28,234 bases of DNA from CAYVXE01 sp964455375 (GTDB lineage Bacteria > Zhuqueibacterota > Zhuqueibacteria > Oceanimicrobiales > Oceanimicrobiaceae): the NCBI GenBank assembly GCA_964455375.1, contig CAYVXE010000055.1:1-28234 (forward strand), given 5' to 3'. Position numbers and translations under genes: made by a program. Shown here piece by piece: positions 8,232-17,061 of the stretch; positions within the stretch are counted from its first letter, which is position 1; every line of letters starts with the position of its first letter. Below the pieces are notes generated by a model. That model was given only the letters and a program-made list of their open reading frames with translations. It ran no database searches and was not told where the DNA came from.

Positions 8232-10286
8232 CTATTTACCCTGAATGCGGACTTTAACCGCACCATTCATGTCAAACCGGAATCCCAATTCGCCGTTAAT
8301 GTCTGATTTTTGTTCTATGGTTTCATCAGCAATTCTAATGTCGTACAGTTGGTTTTTCTCGAGATTGGCAAAGCGGAAATATCCTCTGCCGTAGCCGTTT
8401 GTGTCAAATACAATTTTGCGCTTCCGAATTTTGCTATTTGTGAGCCGGTGTGAAGCCTGCACCAAATAGGCACGTTGCGGTCTGTGGTCAGTTAGCACGA
8501 TCGTTGCGTTTTCTTTGTCCAGCAGGTGAACGTACAGCGATCCCTGTTCATGGCGGAATCCCAGAAGGTTGACCGATTTTTTGAGATCGGGATAAAGCGA
8601 TGTATTATCAAAACGCATGGTTGTACATCGCCCAAAATGTTCGATCCGCCAGGATTTATTCGCTAATTTTGAGATTTTAACGTTGAAGAAATCACGGGCA
8701 ATTTCGGTATATTCACTGAGGAACATGGGTGCAACGTCCTGCTGCATGGTCGTTTTGAGGACTGTTTGCAAAGCGTTTAAGGCCGCCCACTTTTCCCCTG
8801 AGTAAAAATGAAAATAAACGTCGATGGGTTTTATTCTTACCGGCGATTCGGTGTTTTTCATGGTTTCCAGAACAAATTTGTAACCGTAATATGGGCCATG
8901 CCATTCGTTGGTGTAAATGTTTTCGTTGGTGTTGGATGGATTGAATTGGCGGTAGTTCCCCACGAGATTCGATATCGGCGCAACGCCCGTATACGAAGGT
9001 CTGTTCTTGTCGAAAACGGTATCGCTACCGTTGATATTGAGAAGGTTCAGGTCATACGATAATTTTAAGGCGTCTGCAGTGGGTTCACAATTTCCGGTCC
9101 AGAAGAATTCCTTCACTTTCTTGCCGGATGGTAAAAGGTTTTTGGTTATATAATCTATGGAACCTTGAATTTCCGTCTGAATGTTGAATTTGTAACCGGC
9201 AACGGGAAGGTGACGTTGTGCGTAGTTGTCTTTTTCTTCGTAATCATCGGCCCAATAAAAAGGATGCGAAAACGAATGACTTGCGGCTTCAACCCAATTT
9301 AAATTGTAAATGCGGCGAGCGATTTGCTTGAATTCGCTGTTTTTGTTAATTTCAGCCACAACCACAGAAACGGAAAACGGCCATTTGTATTTCGTGAGGA
9401 CATTTTTGAAGATAATTTCACTGCAATATTTTGTCGGGTCGATTTCCGAACGGGAGTTGAACGCGTCTCCATCGATGTGTGAGCTCCAGATTCGTGAGCC
9501 GTTTAACGTCGTAACATCCGGCCGGGGTGTGTTTTGCAATGCAAGTGCTTGCGTGAAAAACTTAAATGGATTGAGTCTCCACTCGATTTTGGCTGTTTCA
9601 TCGTTTTCATAAATAACGTAACCGCTTGCCGCAAAGCCGCCGGCAGGTCCGGTGAAGACCATGTCGCTCGTGCTGTTTTGCCGGTCGTTACGCTTGAGCT
9701 GCAAATACACTTTGTTACGTGGGTTAATCGAGTGGTAACCTTCATAATTTGTCAATTCGTAATCCAGTGATCGTTCAAACTCCACCATCTTCGGCACTTT
9801 GCGTACCAGGTCAATTTTTGTGACATCTTGTGTAAAGTTGTTATCGTCAACCGTGAACCCCATTTTTCGCGTGAATTGATTTATTTCCTCAATGGGTAGC
9901 AATTCACCGGTCGCCGAATTTTGGAAAGCGCCTATATTAGCCAGAATAACATATTTTTTATGTGCGTTGAGTTGTTTTTCTGCCCAGTTTAAATAATTTT
10001 CAGGCTGCCGCATGGCAGTGCTGTAGAACCAGGTGATGATGCCAAAGTATTTTTGCATCATTTTCTGATTAGGAAGTCCTTTGTCGGTATCCCAATAGTC
10101 AACAATGCAGCCCAGGTGATTCAAAATAACCTCGGCATTTCGATGGACTTGGTTCTTTTCCTGAGTTTGTCCCAGCCGGCTGCTGTAAAGCGCCAGAATA
10201 TGACGGGACAGAGGTTGTGCCTGTGGTGTTGCTGCAAAAACCACAAGTACCATGATTGTTAAACTGTATAAAAAAGTTTTTTTCAT
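8232..10286 (-). CDS. pelA: PelA-type polysaccharide deacetylase, separate protein
   Basis: The protein has 684 residues with a signal peptide (about 1-23, A-Q-A before the likely cleavage site). Residues about 28-230 resemble the reductase-like middle region of PelA; about 262-530 form a polysaccharide deacetylase domain, followed by β-rich C-terminal sequence. Catalytic motifs are intact: S-H270-I-D272-G-D274 (base and metal ligand) and S-H337-S-F-S-H341, whose His spacing matches the two metal-binding His of Pseudomonas PelA (H600, H604). Motifs E-I-Q-G-S and F-F-W-T-G-N-C-E-P-T are also PelA-like. The enzyme should remove acetyl groups from GalNAc in Pel, giving the cationic polymer. It precedes the hydrolase gene, the reverse of the domain order in fused PelA. 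A 180-base gap separates it from the epimerase gene; no clear promoter was seen there. Confidence 0.85.
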   Translation of the reverse strand: MKKTFLYSLTIMVLVVFAATPQAQPLSRHILALYSSRLGQTQEKNQVHRNAEVILNHLGCIVDYWDTDKGLPNQKMMQKYFGIITWFYSTAMRQPENYLNWAEKQLNAHKKYVILANIGAFQNSATGELLPIEEINQFTRKMGFTVDDNNFTQDVTKIDLVRKVPKMVEFERSLDYELTNYEGYHSINPRNKVYLQLKRNDRQNSTSDMVFTGPAGGFAASGYVIYENDETAKIEWRLNPFKFFTQALALQNTPRPDVTTLNGSRIWSSHIDGDAFNSRSEIDPTKYCSEIIFKNVLTKYKWPFSVSVVVAEINKNSEFKQIARRIYNLNWVEAASHSFSHPFYWADDYEEKDNYAQRHLPVAGYKFNIQTEIQGSIDYITKNLLPSGKKVKEFFWTGNCEPTADALKLSYDLNLLNINGSDTVFDKNRPSYTGVAPISNLVGNYRQFNPSNTNENIYTNEWHGPYYGYKFVLETMKNTESPVRIKPIDVYFHFYSGEKWAALNALQTVLKTTMQQDVAPMFLSEYTEIARDFFNVKISKLANKSWRIEHFGRCTTMRFDNTSLYPDLKKSVNLLGFRHEQGSLYVHLLDKENATIVLTDHRPQRAYLVQASHRLTNSKIRKRKIVFDTNGYGRGYFRFANLEKNQLYDIRIADETIEQKSDINGELGFRFDMNGAVKVRIQGK

Positions 10287-10466
10287 GTTCTTTGCAAAAA
10301 GTTATCTTTACGGTTTATTAATATCGGCAGGTTGAGGAATATTTTTACTTTTTGTGCTTATGAAAGGAAAAAGCGGATGGAGCTACAGATAAATTGCAAA
10401 GATTGTCGGTGGTTTTTCTCTACCGATTAAACCGGTGGGCATTCCATTCAGATAAAAATATTGTGA

Positions 10467-11393
10467 TCAGACCTGAACGGATTCCCATAAGCGATGCAAC
10501 CCTTCGGAAAATTCGATTTCAGGTGTGATCGCAAGCAGAGCCTTAAGTCTGGAATTGTCTGCCAGGGAATGTTTGATATCACCGGTACGTTCCGGGCCAA
10601 ACTGCGGGGCTCTGTTTGAACCGGAAATTTCCTGCAGGACTCCAACAAGCTTGAGGAGATCGTTTGAACGGTTGCAGGCAACGTTGATGACCGGCACATC
10701 ATCAAAATGTGTTGTTGCTGCGGCGAGATTGGCGCGGGCGACATCCTCCACATAAATAAAGTCCCGGCTTTGTTTGCCTTCCCCGTAGATGGTGTAGTCG
10801 AGATTTTTTTTAAAACGATCCATAAAAATGGAGATCACCCCACTGTACTCTGACGATGGATCCTGCCGTGGTCCGTACACATTGAAATAGCGCAGAGCAA
10901 CGCCGTTCAATCCGTAAAGTTGGTGGAAAAGCCTTAAGTAATATTCTCCTGCAAGTTTATGCAATGCATAAGGAGAAAGCGGTTTGGGGGGCATGTCTTC
11001 GGTTTTTGGTAAGGTCGGTTCATCACCGTAGATGGCTGCAGAAGAAGCAAACACGACCTTTCTGACCCCATTTTCTTTAGCCGCGGTTAAAACAGAGACC
11101 GTGCCCCCAACATTGATGGCGTCTGTTGCAACCGGGTCTTCAATGGACAATGTTACGGATGCTACGGCCGCTTCATGGAAAATGGTGTCGATGTCGCGAC
11201 TGACGTCTTTCATGAGGTTGAAATCCCGGATGTCTCCGTGTACAAATTTAACTCGATTCTCAAAGGACGCGAGGTTTTCCAATTTTCCAGTGGAAAGGTT
11301 GTCGACGATAGTGACGTCATCTCCACGCTCAACCAATTTTTCTGCAATGTGTGAACCGATGAAACCGGCGCCGCCGGTAACGAGATATTTCAT
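10467..11393 (-). CDS. NAD-dependent UDP-sugar C4-epimerase, PelX-like
   Basis: This is a 308-residue extended short-chain dehydrogenase. The NAD-binding motif T6-G-G-A-G-F-I-G13 is at the N-terminus, the catalytic Ser lies in F-A-S117-S118-A, and the Y142-x-x-x-K146 pair is in S-P-Y-A-L-H-K. R-Y-F-N-V-Y-G-P-R-Q is typical of UDP-glucose/UDP-GlcNAc 4-epimerases. Such an enzyme (PelX) is encoded with pel genes in some Pseudomonas and makes UDP-GalNAc, the Pel precursor. Position directly upstream of the pelA-type genes suggests the same role. The alternative is a general GalE or lipopolysaccharide epimerase; substrate cannot be read from sequence alone. The start has a good AAGGA ribosome binding site and lies 21 bases after the pepF stop, so it may share the pepF transcript. 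Confidence 0.85.
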   Translation of the reverse strand: MKYLVTGGAGFIGSHIAEKLVERGDDVTIVDNLSTGKLENLASFENRVKFVHGDIRDFNLMKDVSRDIDTIFHEAAVASVTLSIEDPVATDAINVGGTVSVLTAAKENGVRKVVFASSAAIYGDEPTLPKTEDMPPKPLSPYALHKLAGEYYLRLFHQLYGLNGVALRYFNVYGPRQDPSSEYSGVISIFMDRFKKNLDYTIYGEGKQSRDFIYVEDVARANLAAATTHFDDVPVINVACNRSNDLLKLVGVLQEISGSNRAPQFGPERTGDIKHSLADNSRLKALLAITPEIEFSEGLHRLWESVQV

Positions 11394-11414
11394 TCTTTTC
11401 CTTTCAGTGTTTTG

Positions 11415-13020
11415 TCAGTCTACCAAGGATTCAAGTTCATTCAGGAGCGACTCGATGACGTGAAATCCGCCTTTCCAGAAAGCCGTTTTCGAAAAATCCA
11501 ACCCCACCTGTTTAATCAGATTGTCGGGCCAATCGGAGTCCCCTGCTGCGAGCAATGCCCGGTATTTCGTTTTGAAGGCGTCCCCCTCTTCTTCATACTG
11601 ATTAAAGAGAGCCAGCACAAATAACGCTCCGAAGGTGTAGGCGTAACAATAAAAACGGGTATGAATGAAATGCGGAATCACCGACCAGAACCATTTTTCT
11701 TCGGGCAGGAAAGCCACCGAGTTGCCATACAGGTCATCCCGGCGTTTTACCCAGAGATCACAAAAGTCATCCGCACTCAAGCGTCGTTTGGCACCTTCCT
11801 CATGTGCGTCCCGTTCGAAAAGGGTGTACATGGTTTGCCTGGAAATCGTGCCAAAAAAGTCTTCCAGTTTTGAGGCGATGATTTGAATCCGTTCGTCCTT
11901 TTCCAGATTGCCGGCAAGCAGATGCCGCGTCAACAGCATCTCTGCAAAGACAGAGGCGGTTTCCGCCAATATAAGCGGTGGGTGGAATGTTAAAATGGTT
12001 CCCTTCTCACTGGCTAAAACCGTGTGTAAAGCATGACCGAATTCATGCGCCATGGTGTAAACGCTATCGATATTGTCCGTGTAGTTTGTCAGCACAAAAG
12101 GGTGGACAGAGGGAGAAATGCTGTAGCAAAATGCGCCGCCGCGTTTGCCAGGCCGGATTTCAGCATCGATCCATCTTTCATCGAATGCTTTTCCGATGAT
12201 GCTGCTGAATTCCGCTGAAAAATTTTCGAAACTTTCAAGCACCAGTTTTTTACCTTNNNNNNNNNNNNNNNNNNNNNNNNNNNNNNNNNNNNNNNNNNNN
12301 NNNNNNNNNNNNNNNNNNNNNNNNNNNNNNNNNNNNNNNNNNNNNNNNNNNNNNNNCACCATACTTTCCATCATGTGCAGCTTTTGCCTGTTTTCTTAAA
12401 TCTGCATTTTGATGTCGTTGCAATTCCCGCATTTCGCTTTGTGTTAAGGTTTTCATCTTACCATCGATTTCCAGCTTCCACTCAAATGCCGCAGTGAATT
12501 CATCGAATAAATTCACGAAAGCCGTTTTACCGGAGAGGTTCTTGCGGTTGATGATCTGTTCCTCTTTTTCAGACAACGTATATGGCGTAAACAGACGCAG
12601 GGACTCGATGTAATGCTTATAAGACTCTATTCCCCGGGTAGATAAGAAATCCTGTAATTTTTCGTTTTCCAGTTGCTGGATTTCCAGAGAAAAAAACAAT
12701 GTATTGTTCTCCATGCGCGTCATCATTTCCTGCACCTTTGCGACCATGCCCTTGTATTTGTCGGAGCGGCCGTCGGCGGTAAAGAGAAGATTTGCCATCG
12801 CATAAGGACGATAGCCTTTTTCAATGAAGGTTTCGTAATCTTCCAACGCTGCAAACAGCCTTTCCGCTGTACACTCGTCTGCTGCTATTTTCCCATGGTA
12901 AGTTGCTTTGAATGATTCACTTAACGCAATTGTTTCTTCGATGTCGTTTTTGATTTCAGGAGCGTTTTCTCCTGCGTAAAGGTCACTTAAATCCCAGACA
13001 ATACCTTTGGCTTTTTTCAT
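11415..13020 (-). CDS. pepF: Oligoendopeptidase F family metallopeptidase (M3B), interrupted by assembly gap
   Basis: Two pieces of one gene flank a 100-N gap. The N-terminal piece (12357-13020, about 221 residues) begins M-K-K-A-K-G-I-V-W-D-L-S-D-L-Y, typical of M3B oligoendopeptidases. The C-terminal piece (11415-12256, about 280 residues) carries the zinc motif H-E-F-G-H in M-A-H-E-F-G-H-A-L-H. It should be a cytoplasmic zinc peptidase cutting oligopeptides. About 500 residues are visible against a usual 580-600, so the real gap is probably nearer 270 bases than 100. The pieces are in different frames across the N run, which an unsized gap explains without a frameshift. The start at 13020 is chosen over an in-frame ATG at 13041 because CCGGAG lies about seven bases upstream of it. 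Confidence 0.87.
12257..12356. other. Assembly gap (100 N) inside pepF
   Basis: A run of exactly 100 N, the usual placeholder for a gap of unknown size. It removes the middle of the M3B peptidase gene, and the reading frame does not match across it at this length. Confidence 0.99.
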
Positions 13021-13574
13021 ACTTTCTCCGGAATAAAACAAACAGATGTAACTTCTTTCATTTAATAAACACAGTAGTTCCGAGGAAGGGTTTAACGGAA
13101 TTAATCACAGGAAGAAACAGAAGGTTATTTAAACCTCCTAGTTCGGCGTGGCAATTATTTTTTTGACCACTGAACAGCTTTCTTCCTGAGCTTCAACCTT
13201 TCCCGAAGAAATTTTTGTAACCTGGCATGACTGCGGTCTCGTGATGTTAAGAACAAATCCGGCTACAAGAGTTTCGTCCCAAACGTTCGTAAATATAAAA
13301 AGATCCTCACAAGAATCAAGCGCTGTGTCTTTTTCTTAATTTTCAGTGCACAGCTTTGAGCACACGCAGTTCTGACAGATGAATCTTGTGACCGTCAGTC
13401 ACTATGGCATAATAGCTGTCAAGGTTTCCATTTGGAGCACGGATCGTAACGACTTTTTAGGTAAAGGTGGTTTGGAAAATGAATGACATAACTCATAAGT
13501 TATTTAAATACAATTAAATAATAAAAGTGGCATGCCTTTTGTATCAACTGTCATGAGTTTGTATTTTAAGGCAA
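13021..13574. other. Intergenic stretch with coding-looking fragments, no intact gene
   Basis: No intact gene with a start is seen between the divergent pepF and grpE genes. On the minus strand there are three open stretches in different frames: 13138-13335 (65 codons, ending I-I-A-T-P-N), 13343-13456 (37 codons, containing A-P-N-G-N-L-D-S-Y-Y-A) and about 13506-13618 (containing M-T-V-D-T-K-G-M-P-L). They could be remains of a decayed gene, but the + strand is also partly open over 13140-13360, so the coding strand is uncertain. I recognise no family. Confidence 0.3.
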
Positions 13575-13576
13575 GT

Positions 13577-13604
13577 TTGACATATTTTGTCGTTTTGAGA
13601 TAAT
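13577..13604 (+). promoter_or_regulatory. Sigma70-type promoter for grpE-clpB
   Basis: A perfect TTGACA at 13577-13582 is followed after 16 bases by GATAAT at 13599-13604. Transcription would start near 13611, leaving a leader of about 264 bases before grpE. Neither a CIRCE element nor a clear heat-shock sigma promoter was seen. The prediction rests on consensus match only. Confidence 0.5.
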
Positions 13605-13670
13605 GAATTTCGATAATTTAACGGGTTCAGGTCTGCTTGGTGTTCTTTATGAAACTGAGAAGCGGTGGAG

Positions 13671-13751
13671 GAAGTTTAACTTCTGTCGTTATGGGAGCAA
13701 CGGATGCGTTTTTAAATAACGATTAGAAAAAAAGCTGCTGAAACGATCGTT
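13671..13751. promoter_or_regulatory. Two palindromes in the grpE-clpB leader
   Basis: GAAGTT-T-AACTTC at 13671-13683 is a perfect 6-1-6 palindrome, and AACGATCGTT at 13742-13751 is a perfect 10-base palindrome. Both lie between the predicted promoter and grpE. They could be operator sites for a regulator of the chaperone operon. No known operator sequence is recognised. Confidence 0.25.
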
Positions 13752-13874
13752 GAGAAACATGCAAACAAAAAACGTAACTACTAAGCCTTGGAATCATTGG
13801 GGCTGAATAGTAAAAAGAACAGCAAGAACAAATGTCTGCAGAACCTAATTCAAGAGAGGCAGAGAAAAATAGAA

Positions 13875-14453
13875 ATGGAAGAAAATAAACCGATAGAAAT
13901 TCCTGTTCATGTGGCCGGAAACAAAATAAACGGTCAAACGAAAAATGGGCATGATCCGGAGCGTTCGGCTTATCAGGAAACAAACTGGGAGGACGCCTAT
14001 CAACGTCTGGCCACAGATTTTAGCAATTACAAACGAAGAACAGAGGAAGAATTCACACACATTGAACAGCGCACACGTGCCGAAATAATAAAAAGCCTCT
14101 TGCCGGTTTATGATAATTTCTTGAGATTGGTGGGAGAATCAGCAAAGCTGGATAAAGGTATATATGCGGTTCTAAGCAGTTGGCAAACCTGGTTGCAAAT
14201 GTATGATGTCAAGAAAATGCAGTTGGAGGGACGAACATTCAATCCGGACTATCATGAAGCGGTCATGCAAATACCAGCACCGGAGGCGGGTTTAGACGGT
14301 AAAATTATGCATGTGATTGAAAACGGGTACATGATGGGCAATATGGTGTTACGTCATGCAAAAGTAGGTGTGGGTCGTTATGAAGACTCAATGAAAAAAT
14401 CATTGCAATTGAAGAGGCAATTGCTGGAAGGAGAACGAGAAAATGAATTTTGA
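13875..14453 (+). CDS. grpE: GrpE nucleotide exchange factor
   Basis: The protein has 192 residues from the ATG at 13875. The N-terminal 40 or so are polar, then a coiled-coil begins with Y-Q-R-L-A-T-D-F-S-N-Y-K-R-R. The C-terminal β-domain carries the family pattern F-N-P-D-Y-H-E-A-V, G-K-I-M-H-V-I-E-N-G-Y-M-M and V-L-R-H-A-K-V-G-V. GrpE releases ADP from DnaK during the Hsp70 cycle. An in-frame TTG at 13788 would add 29 residues but has no supporting ribosome binding site; the ATG is preferred, although its upstream GAGG is rather far (16 bases). The gene overlaps clpB by 11 bases, so the two are translated together. grpE more often sits beside dnaK, dnaJ or hrcA. None of these is in the window. 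Confidence 0.87.
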   Translation: MEENKPIEIPVHVAGNKINGQTKNGHDPERSAYQETNWEDAYQRLATDFSNYKRRTEEEFTHIEQRTRAEIIKSLLPVYDNFLRLVGESAKLDKGIYAVLSSWQTWLQMYDVKKMQLEGRTFNPDYHEAVMQIPAPEAGLDGKIMHVIENGYMMGNMVLRHAKVGVGRYEDSMKKSLQLKRQLLEGERENEF

Positions 14454-17061
14454 TAAATTAACGTTAAAAGCACAGGAGACGGTCTCACGTGCGCATGAGC
14501 TGGCCTCCGAACGCGGGCAGCAGCAAATCGAGGTGGAGCATCTTCTAAAGGCTATGCTGGATGATACCGGAGGCGTTCCGGTCGCGATCTTAAATAAACT
14601 TGGTGCCAATGTCAATGTGTTGCTTGGGAAAGTCGATGAAGCATTGCTAAAATTGCCCCGAGTTTCCGGTGCCGGTGCCTTGGGCAATGTATATGTGTCC
14701 AGCCGGGTAAATCAAATATTCAATGTCGCCATGCAGGAGATGCGGCAGTTGAAAGATGAGTACATCAGCACGGAGCATCTTTTCATTGCAATTGCGGATG
14801 AAAAAGACGGTACACTGGCGAAGGTTTTTAAAGAGCAGGGGATCACAAAAGATAATATTTATAAAGTGTTGAAAGAAATTCGCGGCAGTCAAAGAGTCAC
14901 CGATCAGAATCCCGAAGAAAAATATCAGGCATTGGAACGCTATGGGCGGGATTTGACCGAATTAGCTCGCCGCGGCAAATTGGACCCGGTCATCGGCAGA
15001 GATGAGGAAATCCGCCGGTGCATACAGGTCCTGTCCCGGCGTACAAAAAACAATCCGGTTTTGGTAGGTGAGCCCGGTGTGGGAAAAACCGCCATCGTGG
15101 AAGGTATCGCCCAGAGAATTGCCAACGGTGATATTCCTGAGTCGTTAAAGAACAAGCGGGTTATTGAACTGCAAATGGGAACGCTCATCGCCGGCGCCAA
15201 ATACCGCGGCGAATTTGAAGATCGATTGAAAGCTGTTTTAAAAGAAATCGAGCGAAGTGAGGGTCAGATTATTCTGTTCATAGATGAACTGCACACGATG
15301 GTAGGCGCAGGTGCCGCTGAGGGTGCGGTGGATGCCGCGAATATGCTCAAACCGATGTTGGCCCGCGGTGAGTTGAGGATGGTCGGCGCCACGACTCTGG
15401 ATGAATATCGCAAACATGTGGAAAAAGATAAAGCTCTGGAACGCCGCTTCCAACCGGTGGTGGTGGATGAACCGTCTGTGGAAGATACCATTTCGATTTT
15501 GCGGGGTTTGAAGGAAAGATATGAAGTCCATCACGGTGTGCGCATTGCGGACTCAGCGATTATTTCTGCGGCAACACTATCGCACCGTTACATTTCCGAA
15601 CGATTTTTACCGGACAAGGCTATCGATTTGATCGACGAAGCTGCTGCCAAGTTGCGAACCGAGATCGATTCCATGCCGGAAGAGATCGATGAGATCGAAC
15701 GACGCATCAAACAACTGGAAATCGAGCAGGTGGCTTTGAAAAAGGAAAAAGATACAGAGTCAAAAGCACGTCTGGAAAATCTGAAAAAAGAACTAAGCGA
15801 TCTAAAAGAACGTTCCGTGCAATTGAAAGGTCGTTGGCAGATTGAAAAGGATACGATTAAACAGATACGAGCGGTAAAAGAGCAAATGGATCAGGCCAAG
15901 CAGGAGGCTGAAAAAGCCGCACGGGAAGGTGATTTGAATAGAGCCGCTGAGTTACGCTACGGCAGGTTGGGAGAGCTGGAAACTCAGTTGAAGGAGTTAA
16001 ATACAAAACTGGAAGAGTTGCATGCGAACGGTTCGCTGCTGAAAGAAGAGGTCACCGAAAATGATATTGCGGAAATCGTCGCCAGATGGACCGGGATCCC
16101 GGTGGCGCGAATGGTAGAAAGCGAACGGGACAAACTTCTCAAAATTGCCACCCGCTTAAAAGAACGGGTGGTGGGGCAGGAGGAAGCCATCGAAGCAGTT
16201 GCGAATGCCGTTCAACGGGCCAGAGCCGGTCTCAGTGAAGAAAATCGTCCTATCGGATCGTTTGTCTTTCTGGGTCCCACCGGCGTCGGAAAAACCGAAC
16301 TTGCACGCGCGCTTGCGGAATTCATGTTCGATGATGAAAATGCCATGGTACGCATCGATATGTCCGAATATATGGAGCAGTTCAGCGTGTCCCGGCTCAT
16401 CGGTGCGCCTCCGGGATATGTGGGCTACGACGAAGGCGGTCAGCTCACTGAAGCCGTGCGCCGCCGGCCCTACTCTGTCATTCTTCTCGATGAAATTGAA
16501 AAAGCCCATCCGGAAGTGTTCAATGTTTTACTGCAGGTCCTGGATGATGGCCGGCTTACGGACAGTAAAGGGCACGTGGTAAATTTTAAAAACACGGTCA
16601 TCATCATGACGTCTAATTTGGGTGCGGATTTGATCATGGAACAATTCCGTAAGATGACCGATACAAACCGTGATGCAATTTATGACGAGACCCGCAAACA
16701 AGTGTTGCAATTGATGCAGCGGCAATTGCGGCCGGAATTTCTAAACCGTCTGGATGAAATCATTGTCTTTCATCCACTCACACGGGAAAATATTCATCAG
16801 ATAGTCGATATTCAGTTTTACCGGCTGGTGAAGAAAGCGCTGTTGCGCCAGGGTTTGGAAGCCGAATTGACCGAAGCCGCGAAGGATACCTTAACTGCAC
16901 AGGGCTACGATCCGGTTTTCGGGGCGCGTCCGCTAAAACGCATTATACAGCAGAAAATTATGAATCATTTTGCCAAAATGATTTTAGCCGGTGAGATTCA
17001 AAAAGGTGACAAGATTAGAATTGATGCGCAAAATCAGAGTCTCACGTTTGATAAGATCTAA
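14443..17061 (+). CDS. clpB: ClpB protein disaggregase (Hsp100)
   Basis: A complete 872-residue ClpB. The N-terminal Clp repeat domain (1-150) is followed by the first AAA+ module with Walker A G209-E-P-G-V-G-K215-T and Walker B I-L-F-I-D281-E282. A long coiled-coil middle domain spans about 415-538, the feature that separates ClpB from ClpA and ClpC. The second AAA+ module has Walker A G611-P-T-G-V-G-K617-T. The hexamer threads aggregated proteins through its pore and works with the DnaK system. The start codon lies inside the end of grpE, tying disaggregase and DnaK co-factor production together. No truncation or missing catalytic residue is seen. Confidence 0.98.
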   Translation: MNFDKLTLKAQETVSRAHELASERGQQQIEVEHLLKAMLDDTGGVPVAILNKLGANVNVLLGKVDEALLKLPRVSGAGALGNVYVSSRVNQIFNVAMQEMRQLKDEYISTEHLFIAIADEKDGTLAKVFKEQGITKDNIYKVLKEIRGSQRVTDQNPEEKYQALERYGRDLTELARRGKLDPVIGRDEEIRRCIQVLSRRTKNNPVLVGEPGVGKTAIVEGIAQRIANGDIPESLKNKRVIELQMGTLIAGAKYRGEFEDRLKAVLKEIERSEGQIILFIDELHTMVGAGAAEGAVDAANMLKPMLARGELRMVGATTLDEYRKHVEKDKALERRFQPVVVDEPSVEDTISILRGLKERYEVHHGVRIADSAIISAATLSHRYISERFLPDKAIDLIDEAAAKLRTEIDSMPEEIDEIERRIKQLEIEQVALKKEKDTESKARLENLKKELSDLKERSVQLKGRWQIEKDTIKQIRAVKEQMDQAKQEAEKAAREGDLNRAAELRYGRLGELETQLKELNTKLEELHANGSLLKEEVTENDIAEIVARWTGIPVARMVESERDKLLKIATRLKERVVGQEEAIEAVANAVQRARAGLSEENRPIGSFVFLGPTGVGKTELARALAEFMFDDENAMVRIDMSEYMEQFSVSRLIGAPPGYVGYDEGGQLTEAVRRRPYSVILLDEIEKAHPEVFNVLLQVLDDGRLTDSKGHVVNFKNTVIIMTSNLGADLIMEQFRKMTDTNRDAIYDETRKQVLQLMQRQLRPEFLNRLDEIIVFHPLTRENIHQIVDIQFYRLVKKALLRQGLEAELTEAAKDTLTAQGYDPVFGARPLKRIIQQKIMNHFAKMILAGEIQKGDKIRIDAQNQSLTFDKI

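Noticed and set aside
11415..13020. Possible frameshift in pepF
   Set aside because: The frame change coincides exactly with the 100-N gap of unknown true length.
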